Source: Verrucomicrobiota bacterium (GTDB lineage Bacteria; Verrucomicrobiota; Verrucomicrobiia; Limisphaerales; SIBE01). From it: a stretch of DNA of 46,204 nucleotides. The stretch covers positions 1-46,204 of the forward strand of contig JACQWK010000623.1 of the NCBI GenBank assembly GCA_016209525.1, given 5' to 3'. The translations under genes were made by a program, and so were the position numbers. Positions 31,730-41,151 of the stretch are shown here, piece by piece. Under the pieces are notes generated by a model. It ran no database searches and had not been told where the DNA came from. It saw only the letters and a list, made by a program, of their open reading frames with translations. Position 1 is the first letter of the stretch. Every line of letters starts with the position of its first letter.

Positions 31730-32466
31730 GTCAGGATCTGAGGCTCAGATTCAGTGATTAACACCGTATGTTCAAAATGCGCGGACGGCTGGCCATCTTT
31801 CGTCACCACCGTCCAGCCATCCCGCAGAACTTCCACCGCCGGTCCCCCGGCGTTCACCATCGGTTCGATGGCCAAAGTCATGCCCGGCCGCAATCTTGGG
31901 GAAGACTTGCCATCCACGTAATTGGGCACCTGGGGTTCTTCGTGCATGGACCGGCCGACGCCATGCCCAACAAATTCACGCACGATACTGAAGCCATTTT
32001 GCTCCACGTAGGTTTGAATCGCGTGCGAGATGTCCGACACGCGGTTGCCTGGCCGCGCCCTCGTGATTCCTTCGTACAACGCCCGCTCAGTGACATCAAT
32101 CAGCTTCTGAGCCAGCACGTCACACCCTCCGACGGCAATCGTTTTCGCTGTGTCCCCAATGAAACCCTCAAAGAGAACCCCGACATCAATACCGACAATG
32201 TCTCCGAAATGCACACGCCGATCGCTGGCCAACCCATGCACCACCTCTTCATTCACCGAGAGGCAGACGTGGCACGGGTATTTCCGGTAACCCAGAAAGG
32301 CGCTTTTCGCACCCAAAGCCTTGATGCACGCCGCGGCGTGGAGGTCGATCTCATTGGTCGTCACCCCAGGCGTGATCCAGGCGCAAAGCTCTTCAAGCAC
32401 GGCGCTGCCGACCGCTCCAGCCGCTCGCATTCCCTCGATATCCCGCTCATTTTTCAAGATGATCAT
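31690..32466 (-). CDS. map: Type I methionine aminopeptidase
   Basis: Removes the initiator methionine from new proteins using two metal ions. The 258 residues start [16 protein letters not shown] and keep the ligand motifs [17 protein letters not shown] (two Asp), the catalytic His in [16 protein letters not shown], and the two late Glu in [11 protein letters not shown] and [10 protein letters not shown]. The C-terminus runs about 15 residues past the usual end and overlaps the infA start by 40 bases. It starts one base after the secY stop, the common secY-map-infA arrangement. Confidence 0.96.
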   Translation of the reverse strand: MIILKNERDIEGMRAAGAVGSAVLEELCAWITPGVTTNEIDLHAAACIKALGAKSAFLGYRKYPCHVCLSVNEEVVHGLASDRRVHFGDIVGIDVGVLFEGFIGDTAKTIAVGGCDVLAQKLIDVTERALYEGITRARPGNRVSDISHAIQTYVEQNGFSIVREFVGHGVGRSMHEEPQVPNYVDGKSSPRLRPGMTLAIEPMVNAGGPAVEVLRDGWTVVTKDGQPSAHFEHTVLITESEPQILTCPEKKLLKSRVK

Positions 32467-32467
32467 G

Positions 32468-33853
32468 TCAAAAGCGGCCCCGAATCTTCCCCTTCTTTAA
32501 GAACCCGTCGTAGTGCCGCATCAACAAGTGCGACTCCATCTGTCGCATGGTATCCAGCATCACGCCGACCGTAATGAGCATGCTCGTTCCTCCGAAAAAC
32601 TGCGAGACTCTGTAATTAATGCTTAGCACGTCGCTCATGAGCATCGGAATCACCGCAATCACCGTCAGGAACACGGCGCCGGCCAGAGTGATCCGGCTCA
32701 TGGTCCGGTGTAGGAAATCGCTCGTGGCCTGCCCAGGACGCACTCCCGGGATATAGCCGCCATACTTCTTCAGATCGTCCGAGATTTGCAGCTCGTTGAA
32801 CTGGGTCGCCACCCAGAAGTAGGAGAAAAACATGATCATCAGAGTGTAGAGCGTGTAATAAAGGATCTGGCCCCGGCTTAAATCCGTTCCGATGTCCTCG
32901 AAGAACTGAATTTTCGAGATCTGTCCCAGTTTGCTAAAGAACATCGCCGGAAACATCAGAACCGCCTGCGCGAAAATGATCGGCATGACGCCCGCATAGT
33001 TGACGCGCAACGGCATAAACGAGCTGCCGCCGGAATAGACTTTGCGCCCGACCGCTCGTTGCGCGTACTGGACAGGAATCTTGCGCTGGGCTTGCGTGAT
33101 TGCGATGACCCCGGCGACCACAGCACATAAGAGCAAGACCAGAGCGATCGCGTGAAACAGGTTGAACTTCGAATCGCTGCCGTCCGGTGGAGAGAACATG
33201 AAAAGGAGCTGCTGGCCAGCCTGTGGCAAGTCCGCCACGATTCCGATGGTGATGACCAATGAAACGCCGTTGCCAATACCGCGCTCCGTGATCTGCTCCC
33301 CCAGCCACATGAGGAGCAGGGTTCCCGTGGTCAACGCGAACACCGTCTGAATGCGGTACCACCAAATGTTCTCGACGACAACCAGTTTGTCGGTGAAGCC
33401 GTTGAAGATCTGCCCGGGATTCTCCCACCCGATCGTCATCAACGTCCCGTGCCCCAGACACAGCAAAACCGTTAAGTAGCGGGAGTATTGGACGATTTTG
33501 GCGCGCCCACCCTCTTCGCGAGCGAGTTTGCTCAAGGTTGGGATCACCGCGGTGAGCAGTTGAATGATAATCGTTGCCGTTATGTACGGCATGATTCCCA
33601 GGGCTCCAACCGCGCAATTCTGCAGAGCGCCTCCAGTGAACAGGCTGTACATGCTCAGCAGGGAATTATCCATTTGTCCCTGGCGTTCGGGCGCTTCAAG
33701 AAAGGCCCGCAAGGAAGTGGCATCCAAACCGGGCGCCGGAACCCAAGCGACGATCCGGCAAATGGCCAAGACCATCAATGTAAAGATAATCCGCGATTTC
33801 AGCTCGGGAATCTTGAAGCAGTTGGCGAATGTGTTGGCGATGGTCTTAAACAT
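32468..33853 (-). CDS. secY: Preprotein translocase subunit SecY
   Basis: The channel subunit of the Sec translocon in the inner membrane. The 461 residues give ten membrane segments. Typical stretches are AVGALGIMPYITATIIIQLL in segment 2, ERGIGNGVSLVITIGI in segment 4, the cytoplasmic loop AQRKIPVQYAQR, and the C-terminal GGYIPGVRPGQAT and GTSMLITVGVMLDTMRQME. It is separated from rplO by 174 bases, the widest gap in the spc part of the cluster, because a palindromic repeat sits there. Confidence 0.97.
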   Translation of the reverse strand: MFKTIANTFANCFKIPELKSRIIFTLMVLAICRIVAWVPAPGLDATSLRAFLEAPERQGQMDNSLLSMYSLFTGGALQNCAVGALGIMPYITATIIIQLLTAVIPTLSKLAREEGGRAKIVQYSRYLTVLLCLGHGTLMTIGWENPGQIFNGFTDKLVVVENIWWYRIQTVFALTTGTLLLMWLGEQITERGIGNGVSLVITIGIVADLPQAGQQLLFMFSPPDGSDSKFNLFHAIALVLLLCAVVAGVIAITQAQRKIPVQYAQRAVGRKVYSGGSSFMPLRVNYAGVMPIIFAQAVLMFPAMFFSKLGQISKIQFFEDIGTDLSRGQILYYTLYTLMIMFFSYFWVATQFNELQISDDLKKYGGYIPGVRPGQATSDFLHRTMSRITLAGAVFLTVIAVIPMLMSDVLSINYRVSQFFGGTSMLITVGVMLDTMRQMESHLLMRHYDGFLKKGKIRGRF

Positions 33854-33904
33854 GTGAACCCGTCAGGGTTGTTGATTCCGAGTCGCACTAAGAATGTTGC
33901 GAAT

Positions 33905-33967
33905 GCCCCTCACCCCGTCCCTCTCCCCATCCGATGGGGAGAGGGTGTCCATAGGACGGGTGAGGGG
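33905..33967. repeat. Long palindromic CCCCTCACCC-type repeat inside the ribosomal cluster
   Basis: A 63-base hairpin-forming element between rplO and secY, the inverted twin of the copy at 1-63 with 61 of 63 bases identical. Downstream bases resemble those after the 26197-26251 copy. Inside a highly expressed operon it could pause or protect transcripts; there is no T-tract to suggest termination. Confidence 0.9.
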
Positions 33968-34027
33968 TATTTCAAATGGAACTTTCACAAGGATGAGTCT
34001 CATCTTCATCGCGCAGTGGCACCAGGC

Positions 34028-34495
34028 TTAGCTGGGCTGGGCGGTCGCCGCACCGACGACTTCGCACACACCACCCAGTTGCTCGATTTTCGACCGCGCC
34101 GGCGCGCTAAAGGCGTGGGCGGAAACCGTGAGCTTCTTGGTCAGTTCCCCTTCGCCGAGGATCTTAATTCCATCGGCGCGGCCATTGGCCAACCCGGCAG
34201 CGCGTAGGGCGGCCTCATCCACTCTTGAGCCGTCGTCGAATCGGTTCAACGCCGCCAAGTTGACGGGGAGATACCGAACGGCGTGACGCGCGTTGTTGAA
34301 ACCTCGTTTGGGCATCCGGCGAATGAGCGGCATCTGGCCGCCTTCAAACCCGACACGGATCGAGCTGCCCGAACGGGCGGTTTGGCCCTTGCCTCCCCGA
34401 CCGCTGCTTTTGCCATGTCCGCTGGACTCACCCTGCCCAAGGCGCTTTCGACGGTGCTTGGCGCCTGGACGAGGTTTAAGGTCATGTAAACGCAT
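34028..34495 (-). CDS. rplO: 50S ribosomal protein L15
   Basis: A late-assembly large-subunit protein. The 155 residues begin MRLHDLKPRPGAKHRRKRLG with the glycine-rich GQGESSGHGKSSGRGGKGQTARSG-type stretch typical of L15 and later GGQMPLIRRMPKRGFNN. It begins eight bases after rpsE; the L30 gene that often stands between them is missing. Confidence 0.97.
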   Translation of the reverse strand: MRLHDLKPRPGAKHRRKRLGQGESSGHGKSSGRGGKGQTARSGSSIRVGFEGGQMPLIRRMPKRGFNNARHAVRYLPVNLAALNRFDDGSRVDEAALRAAGLANGRADGIKILGEGELTKKLTVSAHAFSAPARSKIEQLGGVCEVVGAATAQPS

Positions 34496-34503
34496 AAATC
34501 AAA

Positions 34504-35148
34504 TTAAACTGGAACGACAGCCGGGGCCGGAGAGACCACCGGTTCGGAAGGAGTGGCGCTACCCAGCGGGAGACCCCTGCTTCGGTAAATTTCATCCCGC
34601 AGCCGCAGCGTCTGGAGAGCGGTCAAGGTGGCTTTGGCGACATTCGCTGCATTTTTAGATCCGAGGGACTTGCTCAACACATCTTTAACGCCTGCGGATT
34701 CGACGACGGCTCTCACAGTTTTCCCGGCGATGATGCCGGTTCCCGGCGAGGCCGGACGCAGCAGCACTCTCGCGCCGCCGTACGTCGAAACCACTTCGTG
34801 AGGAATCGTCGCGTTCCGCAAGGAAACTTTGACCATGCGCTGACGCGCCTCGTCGCCACCCTTGCGAATGGCGTCCGCAACTTCACCGGCCTTGCCAAGG
34901 CCAATCCCAACGCGCCCCTGCTTGTCTCCGACCACCACAAGGGCGCTGAAACTGAACCGCCGGCCACCTTTCACCACTTTGGAGGAGCGATTGATGAAGA
35001 CCACCTTCTCGCTCAGTTCGGTTGATTCTTTGCCGTCGGCCTGCGGTTCGCCGCCTTCTCCTCCGCCCCGCGTTCGGCGGCTCCCTCTGCCACCGGAGCG
35101 CCCGCCTCCGCGTCCTGATGCCAAATTGCTTCTGGTTTGTTCCGCCAC
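34504..35148 (-). CDS. rpsE: 30S ribosomal protein S5 with Gly/Arg-rich N-terminal extension
   Basis: A small-subunit protein lining the mRNA entry tunnel and important for accuracy. The S5 core begins near residue 45 (LSEKVVFINRSSKVVKGG) and includes VGDKQGRVGIGLGKAGEV and the C-terminal domain with VVESAGVKDVLSKSLGS. At 214 residues it exceeds the usual 165-175 by an N-terminal Gly/Arg-rich stretch (ASGRGGGRSGGRGSRRTRGG) and a short Pro/Val tail. The start is GTG, preceded by a GGAGAG ribosome binding site. Confidence 0.96.
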   Translation of the reverse strand: MAEQTRSNLASGRGGGRSGGRGSRRTRGGGEGGEPQADGKESTELSEKVVFINRSSKVVKGGRRFSFSALVVVGDKQGRVGIGLGKAGEVADAIRKGGDEARQRMVKVSLRNATIPHEVVSTYGGARVLLRPASPGTGIIAGKTVRAVVESAGVKDVLSKSLGSKNAANVAKATLTALQTLRLRDEIYRSRGLPLGSATPSEPVVSPAPAVVPV

Positions 35149-35170
35149 GATAACTCTCTCCTGGTTAAGA

Positions 35171-35536
35171 TTAGAATTTTAAGCCGGCTTCCCTGGCCGC
35201 ATCGGCCAAGGCCTTGATCTTGCCGTGATAGCGGGCTCCTCCCCGATCGAAGACCACCTGCTGGATTCCCTGACTTTTGGCCGCTTCAGCCGCGAGCTGA
35301 CCGATCCTTTTCGCGCTGACCACATTCGCTTTCAATTTCTTTCGATCCTCGATCACTTTGCTCACCGTGGATGCGGAGGCCAAAGTTCTCCCCGCGTCAT
35401 CGTCGATGAACTGGACGTAGACGTTCGTGCCCGTGAAGCAGACACTCATTCTGGGACGCTCGCGAGTGCCGAACACTTTCTTTCGGATGCGCCAGTGCCG
35501 CAGTTGCCTAAGTTTGTATTTCTTTTCGTTTCTCAT
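35171..35536 (-). CDS. rplR: 50S ribosomal protein L18
   Basis: Binds 5S rRNA in the central protuberance. From the ATG at 35536 the 121 residues (MRNEKKYKLRQLRHWRIRKK) match the family's usual length; the frame is open to 35587, but the extra residues are not typical. Family marks are GTRERPRMSVCFTGTNVYVQ and the end GLKF. It lies 52 bases downstream of rplF. Confidence 0.96.
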   Translation of the reverse strand: MRNEKKYKLRQLRHWRIRKKVFGTRERPRMSVCFTGTNVYVQFIDDDAGRTLASASTVSKVIEDRKKLKANVVSAKRIGQLAAEAAKSQGIQQVVFDRGGARYHGKIKALADAAREAGLKF

Positions 35537-35588
35537 TTCGCAGGCATGACGGATTTGCCTTAACGCGCAATCGGCGTCCGGGTCCAAG

Positions 35589-36125
35589 TTACTGGACAGT
35601 CTTGCCCTCCTTGCGCTTCACCTTCTCGCCGACGTACCGGACACCTTTTCCTTTATAGGGCTCCGGAGGATAGAAGGCACGAAGCTCGGCCGCGACTCGG
35701 CCGACTACTTCTTTATTGGGACCTTCGACGGTCAATTTGGTGTTCTCTTCCACGGTGACTTTGATTTGGTCTGGAATCGGATAAAGAACCGGATGCGAGT
35801 ATCCTAAGCTTAGATTCACATTCTTCCCCTGCACGGCGGCTTTGAAACCCACACCCTGAATCTCCAGTTTCTTCATGAAACCGTCGGTGACTCCTTTCAC
35901 CATGTTGTGAACGATGGCGCGGCTTAATCCATGCAAGGCTTTGACGCTGGCGTCTTCGCCGTGCCGGCTCACCACCAGCTTGTCTCCGTCCTGCGCAATC
36001 GAAGTCCGCTTCGGCAGTTCGAAGTCCAATTTGCCCTTGGGACCCTCGACAAAGACCTTCCGATCTTTGATCTCAACTTTGACCTTGGGCGGAACCAGGA
36101 TGGGGATCTTACCAATTCTTGACAT
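35589..36125 (-). CDS. rplF: 50S ribosomal protein L6
   Basis: A large-subunit protein near the factor-binding site. The ATG at 36125 gives MSRIGKIPILVP, the classic L6 start, and 178 residues; an upstream ATG at 36152 would add nine atypical residues. Both L6 repeats are present, with the end YPPEPYKGKGVRYVGEKVKRKEGK diagnostic (shown in part as PPEPYKGKGVRY). Confidence 0.96.
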   Translation of the reverse strand: MSRIGKIPILVPPKVKVEIKDRKVFVEGPKGKLDFELPKRTSIAQDGDKLVVSRHGEDASVKALHGLSRAIVHNMVKGVTDGFMKKLEIQGVGFKAAVQGKNVNLSLGYSHPVLYPIPDQIKVTVEENTKLTVEGPNKEVVGRVAAELRAFYPPEPYKGKGVRYVGEKVKRKEGKTVQ

Positions 36126-36141
36126 AGGACTCTCCGGGCGG

Positions 36142-36528
36142 TTACCAGACAAAACAGATCAGTTCGCCGCCCATGTTAAGTTTCTGAGCTTCCGACCCCG
36201 TCATGACACCTTTCGATGTGGAGACAATCGCGATACCCATCCCGCCAAGCACGCGGGGCATCTTGTTCGCTCCGACATAGCGCCGAAGCCCTGGGGTGCT
36301 GACGCGGCGGAGCCCGGCGATGACTCCGCGCCGCCCTTGGTATTTCAGCTTGAGTTTGAGCGTCTTAGCCGGTTTGCCTTCCACACTGCAATCCGAGATA
36401 TAGCCTTCCCGCTTCAAGATGCGGGCGATGCTTTCCTTGATTTTGGAGTGGGAAACCACGACGTCGGGCAATAGTGCCTGGTGGGCATTGCGCAACCGAG
36501 TGAGCATGTCAGAGATAGGGTCGGTCAT
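36142..36528 (-). CDS. rpsH: 30S ribosomal protein S8
   Basis: A central-domain 16S rRNA binder; in E. coli it also represses its own operon by binding mRNA near rplE. The 128 residues start MTDPISDMLTRLRNAHQA and finish with the conserved GVMTGSEAQKLNMGGELICFVW, of which STSKGVMTGSEA is diagnostic. It begins six bases after rpsN. I did not recognise an S8-like mRNA site. Confidence 0.97.
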   Translation of the reverse strand: MTDPISDMLTRLRNAHQALLPDVVVSHSKIKESIARILKREGYISDCSVEGKPAKTLKLKLKYQGRRGVIAGLRRVSTPGLRRYVGANKMPRVLGGMGIAIVSTSKGVMTGSEAQKLNMGGELICFVW

Positions 36529-36534
36529 AACGAT

Positions 36535-36804
36535 TTACCAGCTCGCTTTGATCACACCGGGAATCAAGCCGCTCAAGGCCGATTCGCGAAACACCAAGCG
36601 CGAGCAGGCGAACTTGCGCAAGTAGGCGTGCCGCCGTCCGGAAATCTTGCATCGGTTCACGAGCCGGACAGGGCTTGCATCGCGGGGCAGTTTGGCCAAG
36701 CCTGCGTAATCGCGCTTCGCCTTTAGTTCCGCGCGCAAGGCGGCGTATTTCGAGACAGCTTCGCGTTTTCTCTTATCGCGTTCGATCCATGCTTTCTTTG
36801 CCAT
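36535..36804 (-). CDS. rpsN: 30S ribosomal protein S14, long zinc-free type
   Basis: The gene is the 3' part of a longer open frame; the ATG at 36804 gives [20 protein letters not shown] and 89 residues. The end [20 protein letters not shown] and GVIKASW is typical of S14. It is the long form, without the paired CxxC motifs of zinc-binding S14; only two scattered Cys remain. It starts five bases after the rplE stop. Confidence 0.95.
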   Translation of the reverse strand: MAKKAWIERDKRKREAVSKYAALRAELKAKRDYAGLAKLPRDASPVRLVNRCKISGRRHAYLRKFACSRLVFRESALSGLIPGVIKASW

Positions 36805-36809
36805 ACTCT

Positions 36810-37364
36810 TTATTTTCCTTCCGCGAACGGCATGCCCATCATCTTCAGGAGGTCGAGGGCTTCCGCATCCGTTTTGGCGGTGGTGACGATGGTGATGTCC
36901 ATGCCCTGTTGCCGCTTGATCTTGTCCAGATCGATCTCCGGGAAGATGGTTTGATCGGCAACGCCCACGGAATAGTTTCCGCGCCCATCGAAGCACCGCG
37001 GGGACAGCCCGCGGAAATCGCGGATCCGAGGAAGCGCCGCCGCCACCAGCCGGTCCAAAAATTCGTACATGACCTCGCGCCTCAGCGTCACGTGGCATCC
37101 GATCGGCTGGCCTTGGCGTAATTTGAAATTGGCCACGCTCTTTCGCGATTTGCTCACGACGGGCTTGCGCCCTGTGATCAAGCCCAGATCCTTCGCCGCA
37201 TCATCAATCGCGGCTTTGTCCAGGGAAGCGCTCACACCCATATTGAGAACGATCTTTTCCAGTCTGGGCACTTCGTGGAGGTTCTTGTACTGGCGCTTCT
37301 CCATCAACGCGGCTCGGACCTTCTCCAGGTATGTCTGTAAGAGCCTTGGCTTCTTCATATGCAT
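36810..37364 (-). CDS. rplE: 50S ribosomal protein L5
   Basis: Binds 5S rRNA and contacts S13 and P-site tRNA. The 184 residues contain [39 protein letters not shown] and the C-terminal [20 protein letters not shown], all typical. The ATG at 37364 directly follows the rplX stop; a second ATG six bases later (MKKPRLL) is an alternative start. Confidence 0.97.
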   Translation of the reverse strand: MHMKKPRLLQTYLEKVRAALMEKRQYKNLHEVPRLEKIVLNMGVSASLDKAAIDDAAKDLGLITGRKPVVSKSRKSVANFKLRQGQPIGCHVTLRREVMYEFLDRLVAAALPRIRDFRGLSPRCFDGRGNYSVGVADQTIFPEIDLDKIKRQQGMDITIVTTAKTDAEALDLLKMMGMPFAEGK

Positions 37365-37643
37365 TTACGACTCGTTCGCCGAAGTCCCGCCTCGACGGGC
37401 GGCACGAGCGTCGAATTTCGCGGCCAGCATGACGTTCGACAGATGAACGGTGCCTTCGCGCTCGATGATCGCACCCTGCGGGTTCTGGCGATTCTTCCGA
37501 ACGTGCTTTTTGATCATCTTGACGCCTTCCACGATGACGCGCTGGGTCTTGGGGAACACCGAGATGATCTTGCCCCGTTTGCCGCGTTCGGTTCCGGCAA
37601 TGACCACCACTTCGTCGCCTTTCTTCACGTGAGCCTTGGCCAT
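37365..37643 (-). CDS. rplX: 50S ribosomal protein L24
   Basis: An assembly initiator near the exit tunnel with a KOW motif ([20 protein letters not shown], residues 6-25). The 92 residues also show [20 protein letters not shown]. It is a little shorter than the usual 100-105 and ends in a small Arg/Ala tail. It abuts rplE without a gap. Confidence 0.96.
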   Translation of the reverse strand: MAKAHVKKGDEVVVIAGTERGKRGKIISVFPKTQRVIVEGVKMIKKHVRKNRQNPQGAIIEREGTVHLSNVMLAAKFDARAARRGGTSANES

Positions 37644-37648
37644 ACTTT

Positions 37649-38014
37649 TCAGATAACTTCCGGCGCCAGTGAAATGATCTTCATAAACTTCTTATCACGC
37701 AGCTCGCGGGCGACCGGACCGAAGATGCGCGTTCCACGAGGGTTGTTCTCTTTGTCAATAATGACGACGGCGTTGGTGTCAAACCGGAGGTAGGAGCCAT
37801 CGCTGCGCCGGATAGGACTTTTCGTCCGAACGACGACGGCATCAACGACCTCGCCCTTCTTCACCGTGCCGTCCGGCGACGCTTCCTTGACATGGGCTTT
37901 GATCACATCGCCCACTCTCGCATAGCGCTGGTTGCGGCCAATCACACCGATGGCCGCGGCTCGTTTGGCCCCGCTGTTATCGGCGACGTCTAGAATGGAC
38001 CGGATTTGCAGCAT
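37649..38014 (-). CDS. rplN: 50S ribosomal protein L14
   Basis: A large-subunit interface protein bridging to the small subunit. The 121 residues begin [19 protein letters not shown] and include [19 protein letters not shown] and the end [19 protein letters not shown], all highly conserved. Length is standard. It begins 13 bases after rpsQ. Confidence 0.97.
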   Translation of the reverse strand: MLQIRSILDVADNSGAKRAAAIGVIGRNQRYARVGDVIKAHVKEASPDGTVKKGEVVDAVVVRTKSPIRRSDGSYLRFDTNAVVIIDKENNPRGTRIFGPVARELRDKKFMKIISLAPEVI

Positions 38015-38027
38015 AGATTTCGAAGGG

Positions 38028-38333
38028 TTATTCAGCCGCCGGCGACGCTTCCACGCTCCGATCGAGAATTTCCACCAGGCGCCAGCATTTCAATTTCGAC
38101 AGCGGCCGTGTTTCCTGGATGCGGACGCGATCACCCACTTTGGCTTCGCTTTTTTCATCGTGCGCGTAGAGTTTTCGGTAACGCCTCACGATCTTCTTGA
38201 ACTTCGGATGTTGAAAACGCCGCTCGACCAGAACGACGATCGTCTTGGCCATCTTATTGGAAATGACTTCTCCGGAGCGTTCCTTGCGATGGCCACGCGG
38301 AGCCGTCTGATATTCGGACTTAGTAGGATTCAT
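38028..38333 (-). CDS. rpsQ: 30S ribosomal protein S17
   Basis: An early-binding 16S rRNA protein of OB fold. The ATG at 38333 overlaps the rpmC stop by four bases (ATGA). The core is clear in [38 protein letters not shown] and [17 protein letters not shown]. The 101 residues exceed the usual 80-90 by an N-terminal stretch of about 15 residues and a short acidic/Ala tail. Confidence 0.95.
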   Translation of the reverse strand: MNPTKSEYQTAPRGHRKERSGEVISNKMAKTIVVLVERRFQHPKFKKIVRRYRKLYAHDEKSEAKVGDRVRIQETRPLSKLKCWRLVEILDRSVEASPAAE

Positions 38334-38533
38334 GCGGGTTTTTTGCGCAGGACCGTCAGCCGAGTTTCCAAGCGCGCGATATCCCGGCGCAAGGTGCGCA
38401 GCCGGCCGGTCTTTTCCAACTGGCTGGTCGCCAGTTGCAGGCGAAGGTTGAACAACTCCTGCCGCAAATCTCTCTTCTTTGCCTGCAGTTCGGCGACGGT
38501 CAAATCTCGGATTTCTGACATCTTCATAACCAT
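38330..38533 (-). CDS. rpmC: 50S ribosomal protein L29
   Basis: A two-helix protein at the tunnel exit, part of the docking site for SRP and trigger factor. It shows [20 protein letters not shown] and [19 protein letters not shown]. Three in-frame ATGs stand close together (38533, 38527, 38521); the middle one gives the commonest family start, MKMSEIRDL. The length is about 63-67 residues. Its stop overlaps the rpsQ start. Confidence 0.95.
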   Translation of the reverse strand: MVMKMSEIRDLTVAELQAKKRDLRQELFNLRLQLATSQLEKTGRLRTLRRDIARLETRLTVLRKKPA

Positions 38534-38536
38534 CGA

Positions 38537-38956
38537 TTACCGAAGTTGATGACGCGAAATGAATTTGGCCCGGATGGGAAGTTTGTCCGCAGCCAGGCGC
38601 ATCGCTTCCCGAGCCACCGCTTCGGCAACGCCATCGACTTCGAACAACACGTTCGCCGGACGAATGACAGCCACCCACGATTCAACGGGCCCTTTGCCTT
38701 TGCCCATCCGGGTTTCCAACGGTTTTTTGGTGAATGATTTGTCGGGAAAAATGCGGATCCAGATCTTTCCCCGGCGTTTCATGAAGCGCGTGATCGCCAC
38801 GCGCGCGGCCTCAATCTGCTTGGTGTCCAGCCAACAGCGCTCCAGCGACTGCAAGCCAAACTCGCCAAAGGCAACGGTCGAGCCGCGGTAGGCCAAACCG
38901 GCCCGGCTCCCTCGGTGCATCTTCCGGTACTTCACTCTGGCGGGCATCATCGGCAT
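38537..38956 (-). CDS. rplP: 50S ribosomal protein L16
   Basis: A large-subunit protein near the peptidyl transferase centre and A-site tRNA. The 139 residues include [17 protein letters not shown] at the start, RWIRIFPDK-like [17 protein letters not shown], and [16 protein letters not shown], all diagnostic. Length is standard. It begins 18 bases after rpsC. Confidence 0.97.
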   Translation of the reverse strand: MPMMPARVKYRKMHRGSRAGLAYRGSTVAFGEFGLQSLERCWLDTKQIEAARVAITRFMKRRGKIWIRIFPDKSFTKKPLETRMGKGKGPVESWVAVIRPANVLFEVDGVAEAVAREAMRLAADKLPIRAKFISRHQLR

Positions 38957-38974
38957 ATGAAATCCTTTCCGTCC

Positions 38975-39652
38975 TTACACTGATGCCGCGACCGGCGTCG
39001 AAGCTTGGGGTGTAACGCCTTTCTCAGGTTTGTTCTCGCCTTTGCAGATCCAGCACTTGATCCCGAGTTTTCCATAGAGCGTGTGGGCTTCGGCGAAGCC
39101 ATAATCAATATTCGCCCGCAAGGTGTGCAACGGGACGCTTCCTTCGTGATAGGATTCGACGCGCGCGAGCTCCGCTCCGCCCAACCTTCCGGCGCAGCGG
39201 ACTTTGATCCCGGTGGCCCCAAAATCCATGGCCGTTTGGACGGCCTTTTTCATGGCGCGCCGGAACGAAATGCGCCGTTCAAGTTGCAGCGCAATGTTCT
39301 CCGCCACCAATTGGGCATCGATCTCAGGCGTCTTGATTTCCTGGATGTCCACGTAGATTTCTTTGCCCGTCATCCGGCTCAATTCCTCCTTGAGCTTGTC
39401 GATCTCCGCGCCCTTCCGTCCGATCACCACGCCCGGACGCGCGGTGAAAATGGTGATGCGGCAACGCGTGGCAGCCCGTTCGATCAAAATCTTGGGCACC
39501 GAAGCGGATTCAAGTTTCTTCTTGAGAATGTCGCGGATTTTGCGGTCCTCGGAGAGCAATTTGCCAAAATCTTTCTTTTCGGCATACCACTTGGAACGCC
39601 AGTCCTTGTTGACGGCGACTCGAAGGCCAATTGGATTTGTCTTTTGTCCCAT
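38975..39652 (-). CDS. rpsC: 30S ribosomal protein S3
   Basis: Forms part of the mRNA entry site. The 225 residues begin [18 protein letters not shown] and contain the KH domain ([20 protein letters not shown]) and the C-terminal S3 domain ([19 protein letters not shown], with [18 protein letters not shown]). A short Pro/Thr/Ala tail ends the protein. It begins four bases after rplV. Confidence 0.97.
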   Translation of the reverse strand: MGQKTNPIGLRVAVNKDWRSKWYAEKKDFGKLLSEDRKIRDILKKKLESASVPKILIERAATRCRITIFTARPGVVIGRKGAEIDKLKEELSRMTGKEIYVDIQEIKTPEIDAQLVAENIALQLERRISFRRAMKKAVQTAMDFGATGIKVRCAGRLGGAELARVESYHEGSVPLHTLRANIDYGFAEAHTLYGKLGIKCWICKGENKPEKGVTPQASTPVAASV

Positions 39653-39656
39653 AACT

Positions 39657-39989
39657 CTAACTGTCGGACAGAGTGATCTTGATGTGGCAGCTTCGCTTCA
39701 GAATAGGCCCCGCCGAGCCACGGGCTTTGGGAACGAAACGTTTCATCGTCAGCGCCGTCCCGGCGACGGCCTCTTTGACACGCAGCGTTTCGGGTTTCAG
39801 TTGTTTGTTGTTTTCCGCGTTGGCCATGGCGGATTTCAGCGTCTTTGCCACCAGCCGTGCAGACTTCCTCGGCACGACCGCCAGGATTGCAGCCGCCTGC
39901 TGGGCGGGCAACCCTTGGATCTGACGCACCACCTCGCGCATCTTCTGCGCGGACATGCGGACGTTACGAGTGATTGCGTGGACTTCCAT
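39657..39989 (-). CDS. rplV: 50S ribosomal protein L22
   Basis: Its extended loop reaches into the exit tunnel, and mutations there affect macrolide sensitivity in other bacteria. The ATG at 39989 gives [20 protein letters not shown] and 110 residues, the usual length, and avoids overlap with rpsS; the frame is open to 40031. The loop and end are present as [20 protein letters not shown]. Confidence 0.95.
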   Translation of the reverse strand: MEVHAITRNVRMSAQKMREVVRQIQGLPAQQAAAILAVVPRKSARLVAKTLKSAMANAENNKQLKPETLRVKEAVAGTALTMKRFVPKARGSAGPILKRSCHIKITLSDS

Positions 39990-39996
39990 AGGCCAA

Positions 39997-40278
39997 TTAC
40001 TTCGCTTCGGCTTTGGCGGTGTGCGCGCCATGTTTCTTGAATGTTCGGGTCAAAGAGAATTCCCCCAAACGGTGGCCCACCATATTCTCGGTGACGAACA
40101 CAGGATTGAAGACCTTCCCGTTATGGACGTTGAAGGTGTGGCCGACAAACTCGGGAGTGATCATCGAGCGGCGCGACCAGGTCTTGATCGGCTTCTTAGC
40201 GTTCGAAGCATTCAGCTTCGCGATTTTCTCCAGCAAGTGACCGTCCACGAATGGACCCTTTTTAATGGAACGTCCCAT
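39997..40278 (-). CDS. rpsS: 30S ribosomal protein S19
   Basis: A small-subunit head protein that forms a complex with S13. The 93 residues start [19 protein letters not shown] and contain [19 protein letters not shown] and [17 protein letters not shown], all highly conserved. Length is standard. It lies 13 bases after rplB. Confidence 0.97.
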   Translation of the reverse strand: MGRSIKKGPFVDGHLLEKIAKLNASNAKKPIKTWSRRSMITPEFVGHTFNVHNGKVFNPVFVTENMVGHRLGEFSLTRTFKKHGAHTAKAEAK

Positions 40279-40291
40279 AGGCCTCTTCGAG

Positions 40292-41137
40292 TTACTTCTG
40301 TTTCACGGGCCGGCCGTCGCGCCGGACGACGATAAATCGGTTTGACTGTTTAAACGCCTTGCGGGTTTTGTAGCCCTTCGTGATGACACCCCAAGGAGTG
40401 ACCGGGTGGCCGCCGCCGGATGTCTTGCCAGCGCCGCCTCCCATCGGATGATCGACCGGATTCTTCGCCACACCGCGGCTGAGCGGGCGAATCCCGCGAT
40501 GCCGGGCACGCCCCGCTTTCCCCAGGATCACGTTTTCATGTTCGACGTTGCCCACTTGGCCAATAGTGGCACTGCAATGAAGATTGAATTTGCGGATTTC
40601 TCCCGAAGGCAACCGGACCTGGGCGTACTGCTCGTCTCGCGACATCAGGATGGCGGACGCTCCGGCGGTCCTAACCATCTGACCGCCGCGTCCCGGCGTG
40701 ATCTCGAGATTATGAATCGGCAAGCCGATCGGGATCGTTCTTAGCGGCAGGTTGTTCCCCAATTCGGGTGGAGCGGCGGACCCGCTCACCAATTTCGCCC
40801 CAACTTGAAGTCCATTGGGCGCGATAATATATCGCTTTTCGCCATCCGTGTACTCAAGAAGCGCCAGACGTGCGCTCCGGATGGGATCATACTCGATGGC
40901 GGTGACTTTGGCTTCCACGCCATATTTGTCCCGTTTAAAATCGACTTGGCGGATCTTCTGTTTGTGGCCTTGACCTCGGCCTCGAGCCGTCACGCGGCCG
41001 TAAGAATTGCGTCCGCCGGTCTTTTTTCGCGTGAAGACCAGGCGCTTTTCCGGCTTGGTTTTGGTGATTTCGTCGAAGGACGCGATCGTGATGTAGCGCG
41101 TCGAAGGAGTCAGTGGACGAAAGGTTTTGACTGGCAT
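40292..41137 (-). CDS. rplB: 50S ribosomal protein L2
   Basis: A core 23S rRNA protein needed for subunit joining and peptidyl transfer. The 281 residues start [18 protein letters not shown] and include [40 protein letters not shown] and the conserved [20 protein letters not shown], with the active-region His. The end [15 protein letters not shown] is typical. It begins 14 bases after rplW. Confidence 0.97.
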   Translation of the reverse strand: MPVKTFRPLTPSTRYITIASFDEITKTKPEKRLVFTRKKTGGRNSYGRVTARGRGQGHKQKIRQVDFKRDKYGVEAKVTAIEYDPIRSARLALLEYTDGEKRYIIAPNGLQVGAKLVSGSAAPPELGNNLPLRTIPIGLPIHNLEITPGRGGQMVRTAGASAILMSRDEQYAQVRLPSGEIRKFNLHCSATIGQVGNVEHENVILGKAGRARHRGIRPLSRGVAKNPVDHPMGGGAGKTSGGGHPVTPWGVITKGYKTRKAFKQSNRFIVVRRDGRPVKQK

Positions 41138-41151
41138 ACCTCAGAGCGTAC

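Noticed and set aside
36805-37098. Upstream extension of the rpsN frame
   Set aside because: It lies over rplE in another frame and its residues are unlike S14; the ATG at 36804 gives the standard protein.
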